NCBI GenBank assembly: GCA_035716025.1
Contig: DASTKH010000059.1
Location: 36,504-100,503 of the forward strand
Direction of reading: 5' to 3'
Source: JADGHE01 sp035716025
GTDB taxonomy: Bacteria; Pseudomonadota; Alphaproteobacteria; Rhizobiales; Xanthobacteraceae
DNA length: 64,000 nucleotides
The stretch's first letter is position 1; each line of letters opens with the position of its first letter. The translations under genes and the position numbers were made by a program. Positions 31,694-40,433 of the stretch are shown in pieces. Under the pieces are notes generated by a model. It was not told where the DNA came from, did not search any database, and worked only from the letters and a program-made list of their open reading frames with translations.

Positions 31694-32857
31694 ATGTCTT
31701 CGAGTATCACCCTGTCGGCCGGCGTCCGCCAGAATCTGCTCGCTCTTCAGAGCACGGCGCAATTGATGAGCGTCACGCAGAACCGCCTCGCCACGGGCAA
31801 GCGAGTCAACTCGGCGCTGGACAATCCCAGCAACTATTTCACCTCCCAAGCCCTCAACAACCGCGCCGGCGACCTCAACGCGCTGCTCGACTCGATCGGC
31901 CAGTCGCAGCAGATCCTCACGACGGCGAGCCAGGCGATCGACGCGATCACCAAGCTCGTGCAGTCGGCGAAGTCGATCGCCCAGCAGGCGCGCCAGGCGG
32001 CTGCACCGGTGGGGGCGAGCTACAGCCTGACCGTGACCGGCACGGTCGCCACGCTGACCGGCGCCACCGCGCTCAACACGCTTGGATTTGCCAACGGCGA
32101 CACCGTCACGATCTCCGACTCCAACGGCAACACGGCGACCTTCACGGTGGCCGATGCCACGACCGACACGGTCAGCGACCTGATGGCCGGCATCACCAGT
32201 TCCGGCAACTGGAGTGTCGCGCTCAACGGCGGCGCCATCGAGATCACTTCGAGCTCCAGCGCCACGCTCACCATCGCGGGCGCCGCGGGCGGCCTGGCGG
32301 GCGTCGGCCTGACCGCTGGCAACTACACGCCGACCTTCAGCGTGACCACGCCCAACGCGACTCGTACGAGCCTGCAGTCGGACTTCAACGTGACGTTGAA
32401 CCAGATCGACGATCTCGCCAAGGACGCTTCCTACAACGGCATCAACCTGCTCAACGGCGACGACCTCAAGGTCGTGTTCAACGAGGCGGGCACGAGCGCC
32501 CTGACGATCAACGGCGTGACCTTCGACCTCACGGGCCTCGGGCTCACCAATGCCGCAGGCAACGACTTCCAGGACAACGCCAAGATCGACGCCTTCCTCT
32601 CGAACCTCGACACGGCGCTCAACACGCTGCGCACGCAGGGCTCGAAATTCGGTTCGAACCTGACGCTGGTGCAGACGCGCCAGGAGTTCACGAAGGCGAT
32701 GATCAACACGCTTCAGACGGGTGCCGACAACCTGGTTCTCGCCGACACCAACGAAGAAGGCGCGAACATGCTCGCGCTGCAGACGCGCCAACAGCTCTCG
32801 ACCACGGCGCTTGCCCTCTCCGCGCAGGCCGACCAGGCCGTGCTGCGGCTGTTCTGA
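31694..32857 (+). CDS. flagellin, first paralogue
   Basis: A 387-residue filament subunit. The N-terminal D0/D1 region (residues 1-110: SAGVRQNLLALQSTAQLMSV, RLATGKRVNSALDNPSNYFT) and the C-terminal D1/D0 region (from ~220, ending TTALALSAQADQAVLRLF) are conserved. The central ~105 residues are a Thr/Ser/Ala-rich beta domain (for example DTVTISDSNGNTATFTVADA) that would be exposed on the filament. It is exported with FlgN/FlaF-type help and post-transcriptionally controlled by FlbT in related species. A terminator with a GCAA tetraloop follows, so it is probably monocistronic. Confidence 0.95.
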   Translation: MSSSITLSAGVRQNLLALQSTAQLMSVTQNRLATGKRVNSALDNPSNYFTSQALNNRAGDLNALLDSIGQSQQILTTASQAIDAITKLVQSAKSIAQQARQAAAPVGASYSLTVTGTVATLTGATALNTLGFANGDTVTISDSNGNTATFTVADATTDTVSDLMAGITSSGNWSVALNGGAIEITSSSSATLTIAGAAGGLAGVGLTAGNYTPTFSVTTPNATRTSLQSDFNVTLNQIDDLAKDASYNGINLLNGDDLKVVFNEAGTSALTINGVTFDLTGLGLTNAAGNDFQDNAKIDAFLSNLDTALNTLRTQGSKFGSNLTLVQTRQEFTKAMINTLQTGADNLVLADTNEEGANMLALQTRQQLSTTALALSAQADQAVLRLF

Positions 32858-32885
32858 CCGGCGCAGGCCGCCATCCACGCACAAG

Positions 32886-32911
32886 CGGCGGGGCGCAAGC
32901 CCCGCCGTTTT
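32886..32911 (+). terminator. rho-independent terminator of flagellin 1
   Basis: A 9-bp GC-rich stem (32886-32894 with 32899-32907) closes a GCAA tetraloop and is followed by TTTT. It lies 28 bases after the flagellin stop. Confidence 0.85.
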
Positions 32912-32927
32912 CACGTGGCGGGCTGAC

Positions 32928-32942
32928 TTAACGCTTCGTTAG
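32928..32942 (+). promoter_or_regulatory. CtrA-like box upstream of flagellin 2
   Basis: TTAA-CGCTTCG-TTAG matches the CtrA consensus at 7 of 8 positions and lies 92-106 bases before the second flagellin start. Confidence 0.45.
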
Positions 32943-33033
32943 CCAAATCTTTACGCGGCATTAGGGTTACCGAGACATTATCGGAGCGCTGTTCCGCACA
33001 GAGCGGTTCGCATTCCGACGGGAACCCTGAGCT

Positions 33034-34548
33034 ATGGCCAGCGATATCGTACTTTCGGCCGGCGTACGCCAGAATCTGCTCGCTCTGCAGAACACCGCGC
33101 AATTGATGAGCGTGACGCAGCACCGCCTGGCCACGGGCAAGCGCGTCAACTCCGCGCTCGACAGTCCCAGCAACTTTTTCACCTCCCAGTCCCTGAGCAG
33201 CCGCGCCAACGATCTCAGCGCGCTGCTCGATGCCATCAGCCAGGCGCAAAAGACGCTCGAGGCGGCCGACCAGGGCATTACCTCGCTCATCAAGCTCGTC
33301 GAATCCGCCAAATCCGTCGCCAAGCAGGCACGGCAAATCGCGGAGCCGCAGGTCACCTATGGCACCATCGACACGACCGGCGACGTCGATTTCAGCGAGA
33401 CGCTTGCAACTCATACCGGCACGGCCAACGTCACCGTCGCCAACAACACGGCCTACAGCTTCGACATTTCGATCAACGGCGGTCCGCCCCGCACGGTGAC
33501 CTACACATCGGACGCCGACGCCACCTACTCCGAAATTCTCGCCGGCCTCCAGGCGAGCCTCGCGACGGAACTCGCGGCGGCCGGCTATGCCGGCCGCGTA
33601 ACGCTCTCGCAGGGGCCCGGCACGACGCTGAAGCTCGATGCGGCGGACACCGACGTCGATTTCACGATCGCCAACGCCTCGGCCGAAACCAACCTCGTCG
33701 ACGGCGCCTACACGTCCTCGAACCTGCTCGACCTCTCGCCTGGCCTCGCCGGCAAATTCATTACCGTGCAGGCGAACGGCGGCACGCCGAAGACCATCAT
33801 TTTCGGCAATGCCGGCGACCAGGTTTCGACCTTCGCGGAGCTGCAGGCGGCGCTGGCCGGCACGGGCGTGACCGCCGCGCTGACGCCGAACGGCGCGGCG
33901 AAGAATCTCACGCTCAGCGTCGCAAGCACCACCGGGACGCAGAACGCGCTCGTTCTCTCCGGAACCGCGCTCGGCTCCGGCGCCGGCACGCTCGGCATCG
34001 CTGCGGCGACGCTTAACGGTGCGCCGATCGCGCCAACCCCCGACCCCACCCGCGCGAACTACCAGTCGCAGTACAACGAGATCCTGACGCAGATCGATGC
34101 GCTGACGAAGGATTCCGTCTACAATGGCATCAACTTGCTGGCCGGCGATCAGCTCAAGGTGGTGTTCAACGAACGCGGCACGAGTTCGATCACCATCATG
34201 GGAGTCAAGTTCGACTCGATCAATCTCGGCCTCAACCAGATCACCGGCACGGGCTTCCAGGCGAACGTCAACATCGACGCGACGCTGGAACAGATCGACG
34301 CGGCGCTCGTCACGCTGCGCACGCAAGCCTCGAATTTCGGCGCGACGCTCACGACCGTGCAGACGCGTCAGGACTTCATCAGGAACCTCACGATCATCCT
34401 GCGGTCGGGTAGCGACGAGCTGGTGCTCGCCGACACCAACGAGGAAGGCGCGAACATGCTCGCGCTGCAGACGCGCCAGCAGCTCTCGACCACAGCGCTT
34501 TCGCTCTCCGCGCAGGCGGACCAGGCCGTGCTGCGGCTGTTCGGCTAG
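33034..34548 (+). CDS. flagellin, second and longer paralogue
   Basis: A 504-residue flagellin whose first ~108 and last ~170 residues are close copies of the neighbour at 31694, while the middle is unrelated in sequence and about 120 residues longer. The middle shows two beta-rich repeats with a similar plan (YSFDISINGGPPRTVTYTSD; FITVQANGGTPKTIIFGNAG), likely two surface domains. The last ~110 coding bases are nearly identical to those of flagellin 1. It is followed 87 bases later by flbT and flaF, probably in one transcript. Confidence 0.95.
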   Translation: MASDIVLSAGVRQNLLALQNTAQLMSVTQHRLATGKRVNSALDSPSNFFTSQSLSSRANDLSALLDAISQAQKTLEAADQGITSLIKLVESAKSVAKQARQIAEPQVTYGTIDTTGDVDFSETLATHTGTANVTVANNTAYSFDISINGGPPRTVTYTSDADATYSEILAGLQASLATELAAAGYAGRVTLSQGPGTTLKLDAADTDVDFTIANASAETNLVDGAYTSSNLLDLSPGLAGKFITVQANGGTPKTIIFGNAGDQVSTFAELQAALAGTGVTAALTPNGAAKNLTLSVASTTGTQNALVLSGTALGSGAGTLGIAAATLNGAPIAPTPDPTRANYQSQYNEILTQIDALTKDSVYNGINLLAGDQLKVVFNERGTSSITIMGVKFDSINLGLNQITGTGFQANVNIDATLEQIDAALVTLRTQASNFGATLTTVQTRQDFIRNLTIILRSGSDELVLADTNEEGANMLALQTRQQLSTTALSLSAQADQAVLRLFG

Positions 34549-34635
34549 GGTCCGCCCGGCGGGCGCCTTTACCGGCCGTTAACCATAAGCGGCGCAGCAT
34601 CGGAAAAAGGGGTCGGGGCGCCACGGGAGCCGCTC

Positions 34636-35070
34636 ATGGCATTGAAGGTCGAGTTGAAGCCCGGGGAACGCATCATCCTCGGCGAAAGCGTGGTCACCAA
34701 TGCCGGGCAGCGCACGCGGCTCTTGATCGAAGGCGCGGTCGCGATCCTTCGCGAGAAGGACATCATGACGCCGGAAAGGGCCGACTCGCCTGCCAAGCGC
34801 GTCTACCTCGCGGTGCAGCTCATGTACACCGCGCGCGTGCCCTCGATCCACCACGACATCTATTTCAAGCTGATCGGCGAGTTCCTCGCGGCAGCCCCGA
34901 GCGCCTGGCCGATCATCGAGACGATCAACAGTGAAATCTTAACAGGCAATCTGTACAAGGCGCTCAAGGAAGCGCGCAGACTCATTGCCTATGAGGAGGA
35001 ACTGATCGCCCATGCGAAACGCCGCGCAGGCCTACGGCAAGATCGCGAAGGAGACCGCTCCGCCGCGTGA
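34636..35070 (+). CDS. flbT: flagellin translation regulator FlbT
   Basis: A 144-residue FlbT protein, identified by the N-terminal ALKVELKPGERIILGESVVT and the central KRVYLAVQLMYTARVPSIHH. In Caulobacter, FlbT binds the flagellin mRNA leader and limits its translation until the hook is finished; in some rhizobia and Brucella it acts positively. Its last 59 bases overlap flaF in another frame, so the two are tightly coupled. Confidence 0.94.
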   Translation: MALKVELKPGERIILGESVVTNAGQRTRLLIEGAVAILREKDIMTPERADSPAKRVYLAVQLMYTARVPSIHHDIYFKLIGEFLAAAPSAWPIIETINSEILTGNLYKALKEARRLIAYEEELIAHAKRRAGLRQDREGDRSAA

Positions 35071-35380
35071 GCTCGAAGCGCAGCTCCTTCTCGGCGCCGC
35101 AGCGCGCCTGCAGGCCGTCTACGAGGGTTGGGAGGCGAAGCGGAGCGAGCTCGACGACGCCCTCCTCTACAATCGCAAGCTCTGGTCGATCTTTCTGACG
35201 AGCGTCACCCGCGCCGACAATCCTCTGCCCCGCGAAATTCGCCAGAACATCGCCAATCTCGGCGTGTTCGTCTTGAGCCAGACGATCGAGATCGCCGCGG
35301 AGCGCCGACGCGAGCGGCTGCTGCCGCTGATCTCGATCAACCGCGAAATCGCCGCGGGCCTGCTTGCCCGCGCGGCGTGA
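35012..35380 (+). CDS. flaF: flagellin biosynthesis/secretion factor FlaF
   Basis: A 122-residue FlaF protein (RNAAQAYGKIAKETAPPREL; NRKLWSIFLTSVTRADNPLP; LREIR-type ending with GVFVLSQTIEIAAE). FlaF promotes flagellin production and export and opposes FlbT in Caulobacter. The start lies inside flbT, with a 59-base overlap. Its end is 45 bases from the convergent flgL gene. Confidence 0.94.
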   Translation: MRNAAQAYGKIAKETAPPRELEAQLLLGAAARLQAVYEGWEAKRSELDDALLYNRKLWSIFLTSVTRADNPLPREIRQNIANLGVFVLSQTIEIAAERRRERLLPLISINREIAAGLLARAA

Positions 35381-35424
35381 GGGCGACGCCGCGCTCGCAA
35401 GTTCGCCGCGGTGCCAACACCGGC

Positions 35425-36924
35425 TCAGAGATAATCGACGAGATTGAGCTGATAGAGAATGGCGGTCGCCTGCAACGAAGCTTGCAGGCGCGTCTGCACC
35501 GAAAGAATCTGCGCGACCACTTCCTCGTTCGAAATGCCCTGCGTCTCGTCGAGCAAGCCCGCGAGCACACCCTGCGACTGCCGGTGGCGTTCCTCCGCGC
35601 TCTTGATTGCGGACTGTGCCGCGGCAATGTCCGAGGCGATCTCCTGCACCGTCTGCACCGACGGCGCGCCGTCGAGCGCCGGCCGCAGCCGGTCGGCGAG
35701 CGCGGCATAAGCATCCCGCGCTTGCGGATCGGTCGGCGCAAAGGAGGTGGCCGCCAAGACGGCAACATTCTGCACGAGCGTGCGCAAAGCCTCCTCGTTC
35801 GCGCGCATTCCGTAGTTCACGGCGATGCCGGCGTCGATCCGCGCGCTCGCGGCGCCGCGCGGGGCGTCAGGTGCGATCTCGCCCGTGTACCAGAACATCG
35901 TGTCGGACGGGGTCGCCGCCGTGAGCGCCGTGGCGGTCGCGAAAGGCGGACCCGCGACGCGTTGCGGAACCTGCGTCGCGTCAAGCGCAAAGAATTCGGC
36001 GCCGGCCGCCATAGCGGAGGCCGCAACGAGTCTCGTGCCGGCGAGTGCGTGAAGGCTCGTATCGAGCGCCGCGCGGAAATTGGCTGCGGTCGCGCCCGCG
36101 CTCGCGCCGATTGCAAATTCGCCGGCAGCGGGGGATGTCGATGCCGTGGCGGTGAGCCTCAGCGTCTCGGTGGTTCCGTCCGGCAACGAGAGCGTGAGGG
36201 TCACCGTCTGTCCGGGCTGCGGCGTGGCGGCGCCGAAGTCGATCGAAAGCGAAGGCGGCGTCCCCGCCGGCCCCGCCACCGTCGCGCCGGCAATGTCGGT
36301 GCTTGCGGCCGCAAGCTTGAACCCGAAGGGCGAGGCTGCCGCGTCCTCCGCGAGGCTCACCGTGTTTCCGACGGCATCGAGCACAAGCCGCCCGAGCCCG
36401 TCGGCGCCGAGATCGGCCTGCCGGCGTTCGTCGATTACCTGGCGCAGGCCGGCGCGCGCACCGTCGCCTTCGATAATCTCCGCCCCGCTTGCCACCGCCG
36501 GACCGTCGACCGTGCGGCCGGAGAAGAGATAGCGGCCGTCGACTTGGGTATTGAGCAGGTCGAGCAATTCGTCGAGCCTGCTGCGCGCATTCCGCTGTGC
36601 CTGCGCCTGGCCGTCCGATCCGATCGTGAAGTCCTGCAAGAGCGAGGCCTTTGTCGCCGAGCCGATCTCGCCGATGCGCGTGAGCGCCGTCTGCGCGAGC
36701 TCGAGTCGAATGCCGACCGTCTGCATCGTCTGGTCGAAGCCCGACAAAGTCGCGAGCTGCGAGCGGAGCGCGATCGTCAAACCGCTGGCCGCACCGAGAT
36801 CGGCATAATTCGAAGCCTTCCGACCGGTCGCAAGCTGGCGTTGCAGATCATCGAGCTGGCGACGCATCTCCACCAGCTGTTGCACCGTCGCTTGCGTACG
36901 CCCGCCGAGCGCACTCACCACCAT
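35425..36924 (-). CDS. flgL: flagellar hook-filament junction protein FlgL
   Basis: A 499-residue FlgL (HAP3). The N-terminal RQLDDLQRQLATGRKASNYA and ARSRLDELLDLLNTQVDGRY followed by LFSGRTVDG are typical, and the C-terminal helix ends LQATAILYQLNLVDYL. A large Ala/Thr-rich central domain makes it longer than enteric FlgL. The frame is open to 36996, but the ATG at 36924 lies 7 bases after the flgK stop. It is the third gene of flgE-flgK-flgL. Confidence 0.92.
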   Translation of the reverse strand: MVVSALGGRTQATVQQLVEMRRQLDDLQRQLATGRKASNYADLGAASGLTIALRSQLATLSGFDQTMQTVGIRLELAQTALTRIGEIGSATKASLLQDFTIGSDGQAQAQRNARSRLDELLDLLNTQVDGRYLFSGRTVDGPAVASGAEIIEGDGARAGLRQVIDERRQADLGADGLGRLVLDAVGNTVSLAEDAAASPFGFKLAAASTDIAGATVAGPAGTPPSLSIDFGAATPQPGQTVTLTLSLPDGTTETLRLTATASTSPAAGEFAIGASAGATAANFRAALDTSLHALAGTRLVAASAMAAGAEFFALDATQVPQRVAGPPFATATALTAATPSDTMFWYTGEIAPDAPRGAASARIDAGIAVNYGMRANEEALRTLVQNVAVLAATSFAPTDPQARDAYAALADRLRPALDGAPSVQTVQEIASDIAAAQSAIKSAEERHRQSQGVLAGLLDETQGISNEEVVAQILSVQTRLQASLQATAILYQLNLVDYL

Positions 36925-36931
36925 GGCGGCC

Positions 36932-38779
36932 TCACAGACTCTCGAGGAGTTCCAGCATTTCCTTGACGGCCGACAGAACACGCGCGTTCGCCGCATAGGC
37001 GCTTTGCAACGCGAGCAGTGTCGTCATTTCCTGGTCGATGTTGACCTGCGACGTTTCATTGGCGCGCTGGCGCAGCGCATCAACGACCACCTGCTGCCCG
37101 TCGCGCAGGCTCGCCGCCGCCGCCGCATCCTGTCCTTGTTGAACGAGGAAGTGGCGCAGGAAATTCGGCAGCGTCCCCTGAAAGGACGAAGCCGGGGCGC
37201 CGGCTGCGGGAACCGCGACGGAAAGGCTTGCCTGCGCAAGCCGGTCGTAGAGGAAATCGGGGCGCGTCGCGTCTCCCGCCGCCGTGCCGGAGGAAAGCAG
37301 CACGAGGCGCGAGGGATCGGCAAGAAGCGCGGGATTGACGCCGATGCGGCCGGCGAAGCCCGTGATTTGCGCGCCCGCGCCGGTGATCGCGCCGGTGAAG
37401 AGCGACGAACCGTCGACGAACAGGGGCAGTTGCGCCGTGCCGGCGGCGAGACCGGTGACCGTCTTGGTCGTTGTCGCAGCATCCATCCGGACCGCCACGC
37501 CGCCGTCGTCGAGAATGCGCAGGATCGCGCCCGAGGGGTTGGATACGGTGAAATTCGCCCCGAGGGCGGCGCCGATTTGCGTGGCCACGGCGGCGGGTCC
37601 GCCGGTGAAATCGACGCCCACGAGGATGTTGTTCGGATCGCCGCCCGGCGAAAGCGGCAGCGCGGCAGGATCGTCGACGCGCACGAAAGTGACGGTCTTC
37701 TGTGTTCCCGAACCGACATCCGTGTAGGTGACGCGCAGATTGTTTCCCGCCAGCAGACCCGAAAGATCGAGGTCGAAGCCGCTTTGCGTGCCGACACTCA
37801 CCGGAGCGCCCGCCTGCGTCACGTCCGAGAGCGCTTGGGCCATGGCGGCCGCGAAGGCGTCGAGCTGCGCCTGCGCGCCGGGCAGCACGCGATCCCGCAT
37901 CTCGACATAGGCGGCAATTCTGCCGGAGCGGATGCTGCTCCCGGCGAACAGATCCATGCTGTCGCCGTTCGGAGACACCAGCATCAGCGTGCCGACCGAC
38001 CGCTCGTCGGGGTCCGCGCTCCAATGCGCGGCCGCCGTCATCGTCTCCTGCGGCTGGAATTCGAGCCGCGCAGCCTGCAGGCCGACGAGTTGCACGCCGG
38101 AATTGGTGAAGACGGTCACCTGGTTGCCGTCGGCGACCACACGGATGTCCATCAGTTCGGCAAGCTGATCAATGTAAAGATCGCGCTGGTCCAGCAGACC
38201 GGCGGCCGCCGGGTTGTTGGCGGCCATGCCGGCGAGTTGCTGATTGATCCTGGCGATGCCTTGCAGCGCTTCGTTCGCCTGCGCGGTTGCCTCGGCGAGC
38301 CCCGTTTCCGCATCGCCGCGCAGCGCCTGGATATCGGCGCTCATGCCGTTGAGTTGCTGGGCGAGCACACCCGCGGCGTTCAACGCCGCCGAGCGCGCGG
38401 TCGCCGATTCGGGACTCGCCGAAAGGCTCTGCAGCGCGGTCGTGAAATCCGCGAATGCCGTCTCGAGGGCCGCGTCGGAACCGGGCGCGCCGTAGACGAG
38501 TTGCAACCGGTCGTACATTTCGGCGCGCAGAGAAGCGTAGGCGGCGCCGCCGACTTCGACGCGAAGCTGACGGCGGACATATTGGTCGATCTCGCGATTG
38601 ACCCCGGCAATATCGACCGAGGAGCCGAACGCGAACGTATACTGCGCCGTCTGGACGAGCGTCTTGCGGGCGTATCCCGGCGTATCGGCATTCGCGACAT
38701 TGGAGGAGACGAGGGCAAGACCCGCCTGCGCCGCACGCAGGCCGGAGGCGGAAATGGTGAGCGCCTGGGTCAGGCTCAT
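36932..38779 (-). CDS. flgK: flagellar hook-associated protein FlgK
   Basis: A 615-residue FlgK (HAP1). It begins SLTQALTISASGLRAAQAGL and continues with SSNVANADTPGYARKT. The middle carries DLYIDQLAELMDIRVVADGN, and the C-terminus has VNIDQEMTTLLALQSAYAAN. It forms the first junction ring between hook and filament and is exported, probably with the FlgN-like chaperone. It starts 39 bases after flgE. Confidence 0.96.
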   Translation of the reverse strand: MSLTQALTISASGLRAAQAGLALVSSNVANADTPGYARKTLVQTAQYTFAFGSSVDIAGVNREIDQYVRRQLRVEVGGAAYASLRAEMYDRLQLVYGAPGSDAALETAFADFTTALQSLSASPESATARSAALNAAGVLAQQLNGMSADIQALRGDAETGLAEATAQANEALQGIARINQQLAGMAANNPAAAGLLDQRDLYIDQLAELMDIRVVADGNQVTVFTNSGVQLVGLQAARLEFQPQETMTAAAHWSADPDERSVGTLMLVSPNGDSMDLFAGSSIRSGRIAAYVEMRDRVLPGAQAQLDAFAAAMAQALSDVTQAGAPVSVGTQSGFDLDLSGLLAGNNLRVTYTDVGSGTQKTVTFVRVDDPAALPLSPGGDPNNILVGVDFTGGPAAVATQIGAALGANFTVSNPSGAILRILDDGGVAVRMDAATTTKTVTGLAAGTAQLPLFVDGSSLFTGAITGAGAQITGFAGRIGVNPALLADPSRLVLLSSGTAAGDATRPDFLYDRLAQASLSVAVPAAGAPASSFQGTLPNFLRHFLVQQGQDAAAAASLRDGQQVVVDALRQRANETSQVNIDQEMTTLLALQSAYAANARVLSAVKEMLELLESL

Positions 38780-38818
38780 GTCGCTCCCCTAACGCCGGGG
38801 CCGGGATCCGTCGGGGCC

Positions 38819-40192
38819 TCAGCGCATCATGTTCAGGAGGTCCTGCACCATGGCGTTGCTGGTGGAGATGATGCGCGTGTTGGCCGAGTAGGCCTGCTGG
38901 GTGACGATCAGCTTCGTGAATTCGTCGGCGATATCGGTATTCGACCCTTCGAGCGAGTTGCCGACCACGGTTCCGGCCGCTCCGTAGAGTGCCGTGCCGG
39001 ATTCGGGCGTGGCCAGGAAGGCGCCGCCGTCGACGCGCCTCAACCGGTCCGGCCCGTTGAAGCGGGCCAGCGTGATCTCGGCGAGATCGATCGTGCGGCC
39101 GTTGGAATAGGTACCGACGAGGCGGCCCTCCTCGCTCACGGCGATCGACTCCAAGGTGCCGGCGGGATAGCCGTTCTGCTGCAGCAGATTGACCTGGACG
39201 CTGCCGTTGGGATCGGAAAACTGCGTGAGGCCGCCCATCCCGTGCAGAAGCTTGACGTCGCCGAGCACGTTGCCGTTCACCGTCACGTTCGTGAGCGTGA
39301 TGTTCGTGATCGGGGGCGAAAGCTGACCGTTGACGCCGAAGGTGTAGGTCACACCGGCGTTCTGCCACGCGACGTCGGCCGCCCCGGCGTTGCCGTTCAC
39401 CTGGTAGAACAGCTCCCAGCTGTCGGTGCCGCCCACCGACAGGCTGTCGGTCTTCGCCCAGCGCAGCTGCACATTCACCGGCAGTCCCTGCGTGTCGTAG
39501 GCCGTCACCGCGCCGCCGCTGATCGTCTGCTGGATGAAGGACGTCACGTCCGCGCCCAGCACCGTTCCCGTGCCCGAGGCGAACGGATCGACGGCAAAGC
39601 CGGTCGCATCGAGAAGTTCGGAGCCCGGAACCGCCGTGTCATGCGCCTGTGTCAGCGGATAGGCCGGCAGATTGGCGCGATACTCAATCTGCGTGGTGGG
39701 CAGCGCCGGCAGAAAATCATTGGCGAACTGCAGCACCTGCGGCACGCTGCCCGCGAGGTTGCCGGTCGAGGGGTCGATCGGGATCCCCATGAGATAATAT
39801 CCGGCGCCGTTCACGAGATAGCCGTCGCGATTGGTTTGGAAGTCGCCGCGCCGCGTATAGAGATCGGCATCGTCGAAGACCGGCCGGCCGTCGAGCACAC
39901 TCGAAGGCTTCTGGACGACGAAGAAGCCCTCGCCGTTGATGGCCATGAAGGTGCCGATGGAGGCGGTCTGAATGTCGCCCTGGACCGTGTTCGTGCTGCG
40001 CGAATAGGCGTTGACGCTGCCGGCAAGCTGCTTGCGCTCGCTCGTATCCGGAATGAGATCCTCGAAACTCGTGTCGATGCGCTTGAACCCGGTCGTTTGC
40101 GCATTGGCAATGTTGCCCGCAATGTTCTCGAGCGCATAAGACTGCGCCCGCATGCCCGTCACCGCGTTGGTGAGGGCGCCGAAAATACCCAT
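38819..40192 (-). CDS. flgE: flagellar hook protein FlgE
   Basis: A 457-residue hook subunit. The N-terminus has GALTNAVTGMRAQSYALENI followed by AGNIANAQTTGFKRIDTSFE; TFMAINGEGFFVVQKPSSVL follows, and the C-terminus ends DIADEFTKLIVTQQAYSANT and an MVQDLLNMMR helix. The frame is open to 40276, but that stretch contains the sigma-54 promoter, so the ATG at 40192 is right. It heads the flgEKL operon. The hook-cap gene flgD is not nearby. Confidence 0.96.
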   Translation of the reverse strand: MGIFGALTNAVTGMRAQSYALENIAGNIANAQTTGFKRIDTSFEDLIPDTSERKQLAGSVNAYSRSTNTVQGDIQTASIGTFMAINGEGFFVVQKPSSVLDGRPVFDDADLYTRRGDFQTNRDGYLVNGAGYYLMGIPIDPSTGNLAGSVPQVLQFANDFLPALPTTQIEYRANLPAYPLTQAHDTAVPGSELLDATGFAVDPFASGTGTVLGADVTSFIQQTISGGAVTAYDTQGLPVNVQLRWAKTDSLSVGGTDSWELFYQVNGNAGAADVAWQNAGVTYTFGVNGQLSPPITNITLTNVTVNGNVLGDVKLLHGMGGLTQFSDPNGSVQVNLLQQNGYPAGTLESIAVSEEGRLVGTYSNGRTIDLAEITLARFNGPDRLRRVDGGAFLATPESGTALYGAAGTVVGNSLEGSNTDIADEFTKLIVTQQAYSANTRIISTSNAMVQDLLNMMR

Positions 40193-40260
40193 GACCCGTT
40201 CTCCGTACGGCCTCGCCGGCTCTTCGCGCACGGCCGCAGCCGCACGCCGGCCCTGGCCTC

Positions 40261-40275
40261 GCAAGCGCCGTGCCA
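40261..40275 (-). promoter_or_regulatory. sigma-54 promoter of flgEKL
   Basis: Reading the minus strand, TGGCACGGCGCTTGC is an exact match to the TGGCACG-N4-TTGC consensus. It lies 69-83 bases before the flgE ATG and predicts a transcription start near 40249. Confidence 0.8.
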
Positions 40276-40338
40276 TGGGAAGAGCGTTGATTTTCCGGAG
40301 GTTCTCGCGCGGGCAAAGCGTCGGGGAGGGGGAACGGC

Positions 40339-40353
40339 ACGCAGTTTTTGCCG
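40339..40353. promoter_or_regulatory. degenerate FlbD/ftr-like site of flgE
   Basis: ACGCA-GTTTT-TGCCG keeps three of five bases in the left arm and all five in the right. Its centre is about 97 bases upstream of the predicted flgE transcription start and two helical turns from the perfect palindrome at 40360. Confidence 0.45.
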
Positions 40354-40359
40354 ACCCGA

Positions 40360-40374
40360 CGGCAAAAGCTGCCG
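40360..40374. promoter_or_regulatory. FlbD/ftr-like palindrome upstream of flgE
   Basis: CGGCA-AAAGC-TGCCG has perfect arms and is centred about 118 bases upstream of the predicted sigma-54 start of flgE, a standard enhancer position. Confidence 0.6.
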
Positions 40375-40433
40375 CGCGGGCGCCTCCCCGAATGCCCCCC
40401 GCGCGGGCGACGGCCGCCGGCCCCGGCGAGGGC

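Noticed and set aside
32953..32968. Sigma-54 element before the second flagellin (CGGCATTAGGGTTACC)
   Set aside because: The spacing fits, but the invariant GC of the -12 box reads AC, so it does not meet the minimum criterion.
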